From positions 1 to 5,538 of the forward strand of contig CABSBF010000090.1 of NCBI GenBank assembly GCA_902475855.1: a DNA stretch of 5,538 bases, in the 5' to 3' direction. The notes below the pieces were generated by a model. It did not search any database and was not told where the DNA came from. It saw only the letters and a list, made by a program, of their open reading frames with translations. This stretch comes from an uncultured Eubacteriales bacterium (GTDB taxonomy: Bacteria; Bacillota; Clostridia; Oscillospirales; Oscillospiraceae). A program made the translations under genes and the position numbers. Below are positions 1 through 5,102 of the stretch, piece after piece (position 1 is the stretch's first letter; each line of letters begins with the position of its first letter).

Positions 1-1257
1 ACGGTCAGATTTGGGCTGCGCGGGAACGGCTGGTGCTGTGGATTCTACTTTGGCTTTCATGGCCGACACAGGATTCTCAGGCGAAATGGATTCCACCGAT
101 GTGGCAGAAGTTCTCTGTGCATCCGCACACCGCTGCCGCTCAGCCATCCATTGCAATGTCTCCTGAATGACCATGTTGCGGACACTCCGGAACTCCTTTT
201 GCCGGGAGAGCGGCAGGCGCTTGGGCGGCCGCTGATCGTAGTCCAGGCACACCTGCTCGTAGAGTGTCTGCCACGTTTCATAGGCGGCGGACACCCGCTC
301 GTCCTTCGCCAGCTCCTCCACGATTGCATCCACGATGGCCTTGACCCTTGGCGGCAGGTAGCCGTAGACCTTTCGGCCCTTGACCGCCAGCAGGCGTTCC
401 GCCAGCTCCTCGGTGAGCTGCTCCAGCCGTGGGTTATCCACTGCACCATGTTTCAGTTGTGCGATGCATTCCACCATGGCCTTGCGGGTCCGCGTCTGGA
501 GCTCCTGCCGCGCGATGTCCTTTTGCTGGTAGATGTGCATCCGATCTGCGTGGTAGATCCGTCTGGCGAAGACGGACTTCACCTGCCGGATGCCTTCTTT
601 GGTGAGATACCCTTCCTTGGGGTCCGCGGAGAAGAGGATCATGTGGATATGCACCTGATTCGGCTTTCGGTGGAAGGCGGCATACCAGCGCAGGTTGTCC
701 GGCTGGATCTTATATGCCGCAGCGATGTCACAGACGGAGGCGTTCACCAGAGCCTGCCAGTTTTCCGCGCTGTCGTAGCCCAGCCGCTCCGCGTCCTCAC
801 GGCGCAGCGCGATTACCGGCGTCCACACATTCCCGGTGTGCTCCGCCACCTCCCGTACCGCCTGCGCGAGATTTTGTACCTTGCCGTGAGCGTCCCACAG
901 ACCGTGTTCGCCGTCCTTCTGGACGCCGGGGCGGTGGGAGATGTAGTCGATGAAATTTTCCTTTTGATCCAGCGCCTCCATGTAGTCTTCCTGCACCTGC
1001 TGGATGAACGCGGAGGCGCTGCCCTGAGTGGGGTGATCCAGATATTCCTCGTACTCAATGAGTTCCCAGCAGGAGGGGAAGGACTTCAGCAGCCGTGTGA
1101 TGAAGTCCTGCTGCTTTTTTGTGGCGGGGAGCGTACTGCGCTCATCCGCCAGCAGCTCCACGCCGGGACGGGTGGCAACGTAGCGAGTACGCTGGGCCAG
1201 CTTCGCGGCATTCTGTCCGCCCTTGAGGTAGGGCGAAATCAGTACGATCCGGGCCAT
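1..1257 (-). CDS. MobP3-like HUH relaxase, 3' end cut off by the window
   Basis: This would be the DNA-nicking and strand-transferring enzyme of the element: it cleaves one strand at oriT through a tyrosine, stays bound to the 5' end and is carried into the recipient. The frame is open for 419 codons with no stop before the window edge. It begins with MARIVLISPYLKGG, typical of MobP3 relaxases of Clostridial elements. Two related motifs, RYVATRPGV (25-33) and DYISHRPGV (104-112), follow; Y26 is a possible catalytic tyrosine, not proven. A three-histidine metal cluster of the HUH fold is at H196, H203 and H205 (AAFHRKP...VHIHMILFS), followed by DPKEGYLTKEGI. From about residue 365 the sequence becomes low-complexity (Ala/Pro/Ser), so the core domain is probably complete and only a C-terminal extension is lost. 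ATG 1257 is chosen because an in-frame TGA lies two codons upstream. It overlaps the accessory gene by 19 nt, implying translational coupling. Family assignment is strong; the subfamily name is from memory. Confidence 0.93.
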   Translation of the reverse strand, partial: MARIVLISPYLKGGQNAAKLAQRTRYVATRPGVELLADERSTLPATKKQQDFITRLLKSFPSCWELIEYEEYLDHPTQGSASAFIQQVQEDYMEALDQKENFIDYISHRPGVQKDGEHGLWDAHGKVQNLAQAVREVAEHTGNVWTPVIALRREDAERLGYDSAENWQALVNASVCDIAAAYKIQPDNLRWYAAFHRKPNQVHIHMILFSADPKEGYLTKEGIRQVKSVFARRIYHADRMHIYQQKDIARQELQTRTRKAMVECIAQLKHGAVDNPRLEQLTEELAERLLAVKGRKVYGYLPPRVKAIVDAIVEELAKDERVSAAYETWQTLYEQVCLDYDQRPPKRLPLSRQKEFRSVRNMVIQETLQWMAERQRCADAQRTSATSVESISPENPVSAMKAKVESTAPAVPAQPKSDR

Positions 1258-1685
1258 GCGTCATCCGGCTCTATACGCCGCTGGCTCCGCACCGCGTTTT
1301 CAAAACTCACCTGACCGTTGGTGCGTTTCACCTCATCCACGGCGTAGGCCCGCAGCTCCCGCGTGTGGATGGGATCGGTACGGAAGTGCGCGGCGATGGT
1401 GTGGCAGAGCATATTCAGCTCCACCGCGCACTTGAAAAGAATACGGCAGAGTCGATTGTTGTTGTCGTCCAGCGTACCCTGAATGGCGGTGAGGATGGCT
1501 TGCGAGAGGTAGGCGGTGTTGTCCTCCGTGCCGAGATAGCCCATGTAAAAGCGCAGGGCCTTGTTGATAAATTCGCTGCGGTTTTTGCAATTATCCGCGG
1601 CCAGCCAGCCGTCCATACGGGGAACCAGCTTGGCATCCAGCCATACCACTGTGCGCTCGATCCGCTTTTCGTCATTTTCCTGCAT
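1239..1685 (-). CDS. MobC-like ribbon-helix-helix relaxosome accessory protein, 148 aa
   Basis: This probably binds oriT DNA, helps the relaxase reach nic, and may repress its own operon. Residues 9-50 (IERTVVWLDAKL, then DGWLAADNCKNRSEFINKAL) read as a ribbon-helix-helix domain: a short beta strand with alternating residues followed by two helices, with NRSEFI at the second helix. Residues 55-105 look helical and contain the segment NRLCRILFKCAVELNML, similar to the C-terminal helices of MobC-type proteins. ATG 1685 is preceded by AGAAAGGAG with a 10-nt spacer, a strong ribosome site that rules out the longer open frame to 1814. The gene is directly upstream of and overlaps the relaxase, the usual arrangement of accessory protein and relaxase. 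The palindromes about 60-100 bp upstream are candidate binding sites. The fold and context are well supported; the exact DNA target is inferred. Confidence 0.87.
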   Translation of the reverse strand: MQENDEKRIERTVVWLDAKLVPRMDGWLAADNCKNRSEFINKALRFYMGYLGTEDNTAYLSQAILTAIQGTLDDNNNRLCRILFKCAVELNMLCHTIAAHFRTDPIHTRELRAYAVDEVKRTNGQVSFENAVRSQRRIEPDDAWPGSY

Positions 1686-1735
1686 TTTTGCAGCACTCCT
1701 TTCTGAAAAGGCGCAACCTCTTGTCACGCCTGCGT

Positions 1736-1789
1736 TTTTGCGGGTAAGGTGCACCTGTTTTCCATCAAAACCCGCAAAAGGTGCACCTT
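1736..1789. promoter_or_regulatory. Twin-palindrome operator upstream of the accessory/relaxase operon
   Basis: Two identical 10-bp perfect palindromes, AGGTGCACCT, lie at 1747-1756 and 1779-1788; the second extends to the 12-bp AAGGTGCACCTT (1778-1789). Their centres are 32 bp apart, about three helical turns, so bound proteins would sit on the same DNA face. A separate inverted repeat, TTTTGCGGGT (1736-1745) and ACCCGCAAAA (1770-1779), is interleaved with them. The site is 50-105 bp upstream of the ATG at 1685. A weak -35-like TTGGAC (minus strand) abuts the second palindrome. The symmetry is seen directly; that it is an operator bound by the ribbon-helix-helix protein is inference. Confidence 0.6.
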
Positions 1790-1802
1790 GTCCAAACCTC
1801 TG

Positions 1803-1825
1803 AAAGCCCCGCACTGCGGGGCTTT
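1803..1825 (-). terminator. Perfect 10-bp GC-rich hairpin, possible terminator
   Basis: AAAGCCCCGC (1803-1812), loop ACT, and GCGGGGCTTT (1816-1825) form a perfect stem with a 3-nt loop. On the minus strand the stem ends in CUUU followed by CAGAGGUUUGG, so the U tract is short and interrupted. It could end transcription arriving from the upstream operon before the relaxosome operon begins, or attenuate a leader transcript started near 1860. Being symmetrical, it could act in either direction, but no plus-strand gene is seen. The structure is certain; the terminator role is moderate. Confidence 0.5.
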
Positions 1826-1831
1826 GTGGCT

Positions 1832-1859
1832 GAGAGGGGCCCAGTTAGGGGCACCTCTC
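1832..1859. repeat. Inverted repeat with one mismatch, tandem to the 1803-1825 hairpin
   Basis: GAGAGGGGCCC (1832-1842) pairs with GGGCACCTCTC (1849-1859) over 11 positions with one internal G/A mismatch and a 6-nt loop. It stands only 6 nt from the 1803-1825 hairpin, so any minus-strand RNA crossing this area would carry two consecutive strong stems. It has no adjacent U tract on the minus strand. Role unknown: part of the oriT structure, an RNA leader element, or a protein site. Confidence 0.5.
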
Positions 1860-1889
1860 TTTATCTTGTGCTTTTATCGAACGGGTAAA
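1860..1889 (-). promoter_or_regulatory. Weak candidate promoter for the accessory/relaxase operon
   Basis: On the minus strand, TTTACC (1889-1884) and GATAAA (1865-1860) match the sigma-A -35 and -10 consensus at four of six positions each, with an 18-nt spacer. This is the only clearly AT-rich stretch of the GC-rich intergenic region. A transcript from here would have a leader of roughly 170 nt carrying both hairpins and the operator. The match is weak, and a promoter closer to the operator is equally possible. Confidence 0.25.
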
Positions 1890-1943
1890 TAAGGGGCGAA
1901 AACCTCCGAAACGGGACTTTGCCGGGGGCAAAAAACCATCCCT

Positions 1944-1988
1944 AAAGGCTCGGTTTCCCATCGCCGGAGCAGGATTCACCGAGCCTTT
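1944..1988 (-). other. oriT: Candidate origin of transfer (oriT) with IncP/MOBP-type nic core
   Basis: An 11-bp perfect inverted repeat, AAAGGCTCGGT (1944-1954) and ACCGAGCCTTT (1978-1988), encloses a 23-nt loop. Read on the minus strand, the loop contains AATCCTGCTCCGG, very close to the P-type nic consensus YATCCTG|Y (RP4 has TATCCTGCCCGG). The predicted nick falls between positions 1970 and 1969 on the minus strand. The site lies just upstream of the accessory/relaxase genes, where oriT is expected for MOBP elements. The repeat and core are seen directly; nic function is inference by similarity. The alternative is a transcription terminator with a large loop, but no proper U tract follows on the minus strand. 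Confidence 0.62.
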
Positions 1989-2292
1989 TCACGCATCGCC
2001 CACAAACGCCGCAACGTTCGTTTCAAGAGGCTGCGGCGGGTACACACGCCACCCCAGCCCCGAACCGCGCACACAACGGCTCACAGGGCGAAACACGGGG
2101 CCATCTCTCCATCGGCCACAGCGTGGCTTTGTGCTGTCAGCGAAATTGCCACCGAAAGAACAGCCGGAGGAAGTGGATGCACGCCTTATGGCGTGTGTCC
2201 GCTTTCGCCGGCGCCGCGGCCCCGCTGGGCTGCGCAGCCTGGACGCTGTTGTTTCCGCAGCCGCGAGCGTTTCAGCCTTGCTGCGTTTGTGC

Positions 2293-3306
2293 CTACAGTT
2301 TCATCACCGGCCCCTGCCGCTGTTCCGGTTCCTCTCGGAACTGCTGTGCGTAGTCGCGGAGACTCATGCCGGTCTGCTGTTGACAGTATTCCTCCATCTT
2401 CCGCAGCAGCACCTCCCGCTCCGCCGCGTTGAGCTGGTAGCTCCAGTTCTCCTCTGTGCCGTTCGGTTTGCAGAGGCACAGCTCCAGCGTGTCGCAGGGT
2501 CTATCCTCCGCGATGTCATAGTTGGCGTAGATATTGAGCCAGTCATCGTTCTCGTCAGTACAGACGAAGGTGCCGAAGACAGCATCCACATCGAACTCCG
2601 TCTGCACATAAAAATTGAGCTTGCCGTCCGACTCGATGATCTCATCACCGAAAGAAAAATTCCGCGCGGAGAGGTGTCCCGCCGAGGTGATCTCCTTACC
2701 GCTCAGATGATCCAGCAGCTTGCGCCACTGATCATCGCTCGACGCGAATTGTGACCGGGTGGCATGGTACGCCGCCACGGATACATCCCGCATCGCCCAG
2801 GTCTGCCAGCCGTCCATGATGTGAACGGCGGAGAACTCCCGCTTGTCGAAGTTGATGTCGAACACGCCGCGCACCTTGCCGGTGTTCTCCATGCGAAGGG
2901 CGGTGAGCGCGTTGTACTCCTCCGCCGTGATGGGTCGCCCGTCCGCGAACAGCTTGATGAACAGATCCGGCCCGGTGCCTTTCTCACCGGCGACATAGCC
3001 GCGCAGCTTTTCTGCGGCATCCAGCAGTTCCTCACCGGGGGAGGTCTTGAAGTACCACTCCTGCCCGTTCTCTACCACATGGTAGGCGGCGTAGGTACGG
3101 GCTGCTTCTTCCTCTGCGCGCCGCGCGGCATCCTCCGCGTAGATCTCGGCACTGATGCGCTCATACTCACGCTCCGGGAGTTGGTTGCACAGCTCATCCA
3201 GCACATCCTCCAGATGCTCCCGCAAGGTTTCATCCTTGAGATGCTTTTCAATGGCATCCTTCCATCGCCGGTCGATCCACAGTGTGATGTCTACATGATC
3301 TGCCAT
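2293..3306 (-). CDS. DUF6329-like acidic element protein, 337 aa, unknown function
   Basis: No biochemical role is known to me. The protein is soluble and acidic, with no signal peptide or membrane segment. Residues 1-75 are strongly helical and charged, with an EDAARRAEEEAARTYAAY stretch suggesting a coiled coil. Residues 76-140 form a middle part (GQEWYFKTSPGEELL, DGRPITAEEYNAL). Residues 146-310 (VRGVFDINFDKREFSAVHIMD, later SFGDEIIESDGKLNFYVQT and DDWLNIYANYD) match my memory of the DUF6329 domain of Clostridial mobile elements. A helical tail with EEYCQQQTGMSLRDYAQQ ends it. ATG 3306 is chosen because it is one nt after the TGA of the preceding gene and an AAAGGA lies 12 nt upstream; ATG 3318 would sit directly on that ribosome site. 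The one-nt spacing indicates coupling with the DUF6103-like gene. It is the last gene before the oriT region. The DUF number is from memory. Confidence 0.88.
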   Translation of the reverse strand: MADHVDITLWIDRRWKDAIEKHLKDETLREHLEDVLDELCNQLPEREYERISAEIYAEDAARRAEEEAARTYAAYHVVENGQEWYFKTSPGEELLDAAEKLRGYVAGEKGTGPDLFIKLFADGRPITAEEYNALTALRMENTGKVRGVFDINFDKREFSAVHIMDGWQTWAMRDVSVAAYHATRSQFASSDDQWRKLLDHLSGKEITSAGHLSARNFSFGDEIIESDGKLNFYVQTEFDVDAVFGTFVCTDENDDWLNIYANYDIAEDRPCDTLELCLCKPNGTEENWSYQLNAAEREVLLRKMEEYCQQQTGMSLRDYAQQFREEPEQRQGPVMKL

Positions 3307-3307
3307 C

Positions 3308-3586
3308 TCACTCACCATTCCTTTCGTCAGTGGGCTGCGCCAACGCGGAGGGAATCTCCTCACGCGGCTGCGGCTTTGCCGATCTTGCTGGACGGCGGGG
3401 ACGGGCAGCGGGCGCCGCGCGGCTGTCCAGATACTCCCGCACCGGCTCCGGCACCTCAGATTCGTAGAGACATTTGAGCAGCTCCTCCAGTTGCGCCTGC
3501 ACGCTGGTGTTTTTCTTTTTAAGTGAAAATTCGAGAGCGGCAAGCTGCTCGCTCTCGAATGAGATCGTGACATTTTCTTTTTTCAT
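3308..3586 (-). CDS. DUF6103-like small protein, 92 aa
   Basis: The N-terminal half (1-45) has the pattern of a short beta strand, KENVTISF, followed by helices, EQLAALEFSLKKKNTSVQAQLEELLKCLYE. The motif VPEPVREYLDSR (45-56) is the signature I associate with DUF6103. The C-terminal 36 residues are disordered and rich in Pro, Ala and Arg (ARPRRPARSAKPQPREE). The strand-helix layout resembles ribbon-helix-helix proteins, so DNA binding is possible but not shown. ATG 3586 has GAGGAGG about 13 nt upstream. The gene ends one nt before the 337-aa gene, so the two are probably made together. Function is unknown; the family name is from memory. Confidence 0.85.
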   Translation of the reverse strand: MKKENVTISFESEQLAALEFSLKKKNTSVQAQLEELLKCLYESEVPEPVREYLDSRAAPAARPRRPARSAKPQPREEIPSALAQPTDERNGE

Positions 3587-3591
3587 GATTG

Positions 3592-3657
3592 TTATTCAAC
3601 CTCCTCGTAGTAGTCGCGGAGCTGGAAGCCCAGCGCCTCCATGTCGCTGTGCTCCAT
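3592..3657 (-). CDS. Possible 21-aa small ORF between two operon genes
   Basis: The frame ATG...TAA encodes a short acidic peptide beginning MEHSDMEALGF and ending YYEEVE. It has a shorter start at codon 6 with GGAG 9 nt upstream, and an in-frame GTG at 3693 with GGAGGG only 2 nt upstream. Its stop is 5 nt before the ATG of the DUF6103-like gene, and its last codons contain that gene's GAGGAGG ribosome site. It may be a real microprotein, a leader peptide coupling translation to the next gene, or chance. The composition reads like protein but the evidence is thin. Confidence 0.35.
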   Translation of the reverse strand: MEHSDMEALGFQLRDYYEEVE

Positions 3658-3718
3658 GCTTTTTTGGTGTTTTTGTGTTGTGGGTGGTATCACTACCCTC
3701 CGGCGGTCGCACGAAGTT

Positions 3719-4030
3719 TCAATCCTGCGGACGTCCGGCATTATCAAGGGCAAAATTGGCCTTTTTTATGGCGTTGCGCCGCTGTATCTTCTCGGCATCA
3801 GACAGCACCCTGTTTGGTGCGATCCTTATCCATGATTTTGGGATGGTGTAGTCAACTGCCCGCCCGCTGCGGGACACTTTGACGAGCCTGCAATCCTCCG
3901 GTCTGTCCCGCGCCAGCGCTTCCAGCTTCTGACGCAGTACCTTGTTGTGAGTATAAATTCCGGCTGTCTTTTCCTCCTCGTTGAAGCTGATAATGGTTTC
4001 CTGCTCATAACGAGCCATGTTCATAATCAT
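3719..4030 (-). CDS. Conserved hypothetical protein of conjugative elements, 103 aa
   Basis: I do not recognise a characterised function. The protein is small and basic at the C-terminus. Residues 6-30 (ARYEQETIISFNEEEKTAGIYTHNK) read as a beta-rich start; 31-43 form a helix (VLRQKLEALARDR); 48-70 are again strand-like and include VDYTIPKSWIRI; and 77-100 are a charged helix (LSDAEKIQRRNAIKKA). No cysteines suggesting metal binding, no signal peptide and no membrane segment are seen. Three in-frame ATGs compete at 4030, 4024 and 4018. AAAGGAG is 4 nt before the first and 10 nt before the second, so 4024 may be the true start; 4030 is reported as the longest. It follows the M23 gene by 10 nt and is clearly in the same operon. 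Similar small proteins next to T4SS genes are common in Clostridial elements, but the role is unknown. Confidence 0.82.
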   Translation of the reverse strand: MIMNMARYEQETIISFNEEEKTAGIYTHNKVLRQKLEALARDRPEDCRLVKVSRSGRAVDYTIPKSWIRIAPNRVLSDAEKIQRRNAIKKANFALDNAGRPQD

Positions 4031-4040
4031 TTTTCTCCTT

Positions 4041-5102
4041 TCAGCCTTTTGGCAGATATGCCCTTGGATTCGTCCGCTCCCCGTTGACGCGCACCTCGAA
4101 GTGGAGGTGCGGCCCGGTGGAGCGCCCGGTGCTGCCGGAGAGGGCGATGATGTCTCCCGCCTCCACCGTCTGGCCCACTTTTGCCAGCAGCTTGGAGCAG
4201 TGGCCGTACAGCGTGGCAAGGCCATTGCCGTGGTCGATCATGACATAATAGCCGTAGCCTCCGGCGTTGTACTTGGAGACCGTCACCGTCCCCGGCAGCG
4301 CCGCGCGGATGGGCGTGCCGGTGGGGACTGCCAAGTCCATGCCGCCGTGTCCCTTGCGCTTCCCGGTGATGGGATCGACGCGGTTGCCGAATTCAGAGGT
4401 GACACGGCGCTCCCAGCCGGAGCCAATGGGGGAGCAGAAACCGTCCGCACCAATAAACGGCACATCCGCGCCGGGTATCCAGCCCTCCGAACCTCCGGCA
4501 ACGCCATAGCGCGCCAAATTGTACACACTGTCGGCGTTGGACTTCTGCTCCGCAGATATTTCCAAGTGAAGCACGTTTTCAAGATTACCGTACACGGCGG
4601 ATATGTCCGCAACGGGAATCGCTACGGTGTAGCTCTCCTCGGTTTCCGTCCCATCCTCATCGGTAACGGTGCGGGTGCGTTCCTCGTAGGTCACAAAGCA
4701 ATCCACAAACTGTCGGTGCGCTCGGCGGCTCGGTGTGTCCTCTCCAAAGAAAATGGCATAGAAAACAGCCTTGACGCGGATACCGTCAAGGCTGTCGCCG
4801 TTCTCCGTCATGCCATTGACGGCATCAATGGCGCTGTCCAGCAGCGTGAAGCTGCGGCGCATATCTTCGATGTAAGCAACATATTCCGCAGGCGTTTTGC
4901 CCGGAATATCTCCACCATGAAAGCACAGCAGAACGGCGGAGTTGTTATGCTCCGCGCTGCCGGAGAGCAGAGAGCAGATCAGCGCCAGCGTCAGGATCAA
5001 CGGTGAACAGATCGCCGCCACGATCCAGCCCAGCCTTTTCCGGGTGTCCTCATCCGAGAGAACTGCAGCCGCCGCTCTGATGATCCATGCAGGGTTAACC
5101 AA
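4041..5102 (-). CDS. CD1108-type membrane-anchored M23 endopeptidase, 353 aa
   Basis: This is a cell-wall peptidase that would cut peptidoglycan cross-bridges locally so the conjugation channel can cross the wall. After a short cytoplasmic start, one membrane segment spans residues 25-46 (GWIVAAICSPLILTLALICS), so the rest is predicted outside the membrane. Residues 50-200 are a conserved linker region typical of the CD1108 family (AEYVAYIEDM, SLDGIRVKAVFYAIFFGED, FVDCFVTYEERTRTV). The M23/LytM domain occupies about 232-351. It has zinc ligands H252 and D256 (GHGGMDLAVP) and H334, and catalytic histidines H301 (LYGH) and H332 (HLHFEVRVNG), all intact. The start is taken as TTG 5102, giving MVNPAWIIRA as in relatives, with GGAGG 8 nt upstream; the longer frame to 5189 has no such support and overlaps the previous gene. 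No muramidase or CHAP domain is fused. Function is well supported by motif and neighbourhood. Confidence 0.93.
   Translation of the reverse strand: MVNPAWIIRAAAAVLSDEDTRKRLGWIVAAICSPLILTLALICSLLSGSAEHNNSAVLLCFHGGDIPGKTPAEYVAYIEDMRRSFTLLDSAIDAVNGMTENGDSLDGIRVKAVFYAIFFGEDTPSRRAHRQFVDCFVTYEERTRTVTDEDGTETEESYTVAIPVADISAVYGNLENVLHLEISAEQKSNADSVYNLARYGVAGGSEGWIPGADVPFIGADGFCSPIGSGWERRVTSEFGNRVDPITGKRKGHGGMDLAVPTGTPIRAALPGTVTVSKYNAGGYGYYVMIDHGNGLATLYGHCSKLLAKVGQTVEAGDIIALSGSTGRSTGPHLHFEVRVNGERTNPRAYLPKG

Larger units (their letters stand above)
1686..2292. other. Structured non-coding region containing oriT and control sites
   Basis: This 607-nt gap between the DUF6329-like gene and the accessory gene holds no convincing coding sequence: frames are short, lack ribosome sites, or are tails of frames antisense to or shifted from neighbouring genes. 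It is rich in symmetry. Besides the separately listed sites there are TTTGCC/GGCAAA at 1918-1923/1927-1932 (3-nt loop), CGCCGCA/TGCGGCG at 2007-2013/2032-2038, a stem spanning 2175-2200 with a TTAT loop, and a perfect 12-bp palindrome GGCTGCGCAGCC at 2228-2239. The density of inverted repeats upstream of relaxase genes fits an origin of transfer, possibly with a single-strand replication start. No terminator with a clear U tract is seen directly after the stop codon at 2293. Confidence 0.6.

Noticed and set aside
151..1314. A 387-codon open frame on the plus strand
   Set aside because: It is antisense to the relaxase and the end of the accessory gene, whose minus-strand proteins have recognisable motifs. 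Its translation is rich in Leu/Val/Arg without any family pattern, as expected for the complement of a high-GC gene.
2033..2122. A 29-codon minus-strand frame beginning MERWPRV in the intergenic region
   Set aside because: No ribosome site precedes it and the peptide is unremarkable. The region is better explained as structured oriT DNA.
2186..2479. A 97-codon minus-strand frame crossing into the intergenic region
   Set aside because: It is frame-shifted relative to the end of the 337-aa gene, has Arg/Gly/Ala-rich low-complexity content, and has no ribosome site.
2131..3477. Plus-strand open frames at 2131-2754 and 2764-3477
   Set aside because: They mirror the 337-aa minus-strand gene and have no supporting start signals or recognisable domains.
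3682..3698. Imperfect palindrome GGGTGGTATCACTACCC as a terminator or operator
   Set aside because: One position mismatches on the transcribed strand, no U tract follows, and there is no sign of a promoter break in the operon. It is too weak to list as a feature.
4017..5006. A 329-codon open frame on the plus strand
   Set aside because: It is antisense to the M23 peptidase, which carries an intact catalytic site. No ribosome site supports the plus-strand frame.
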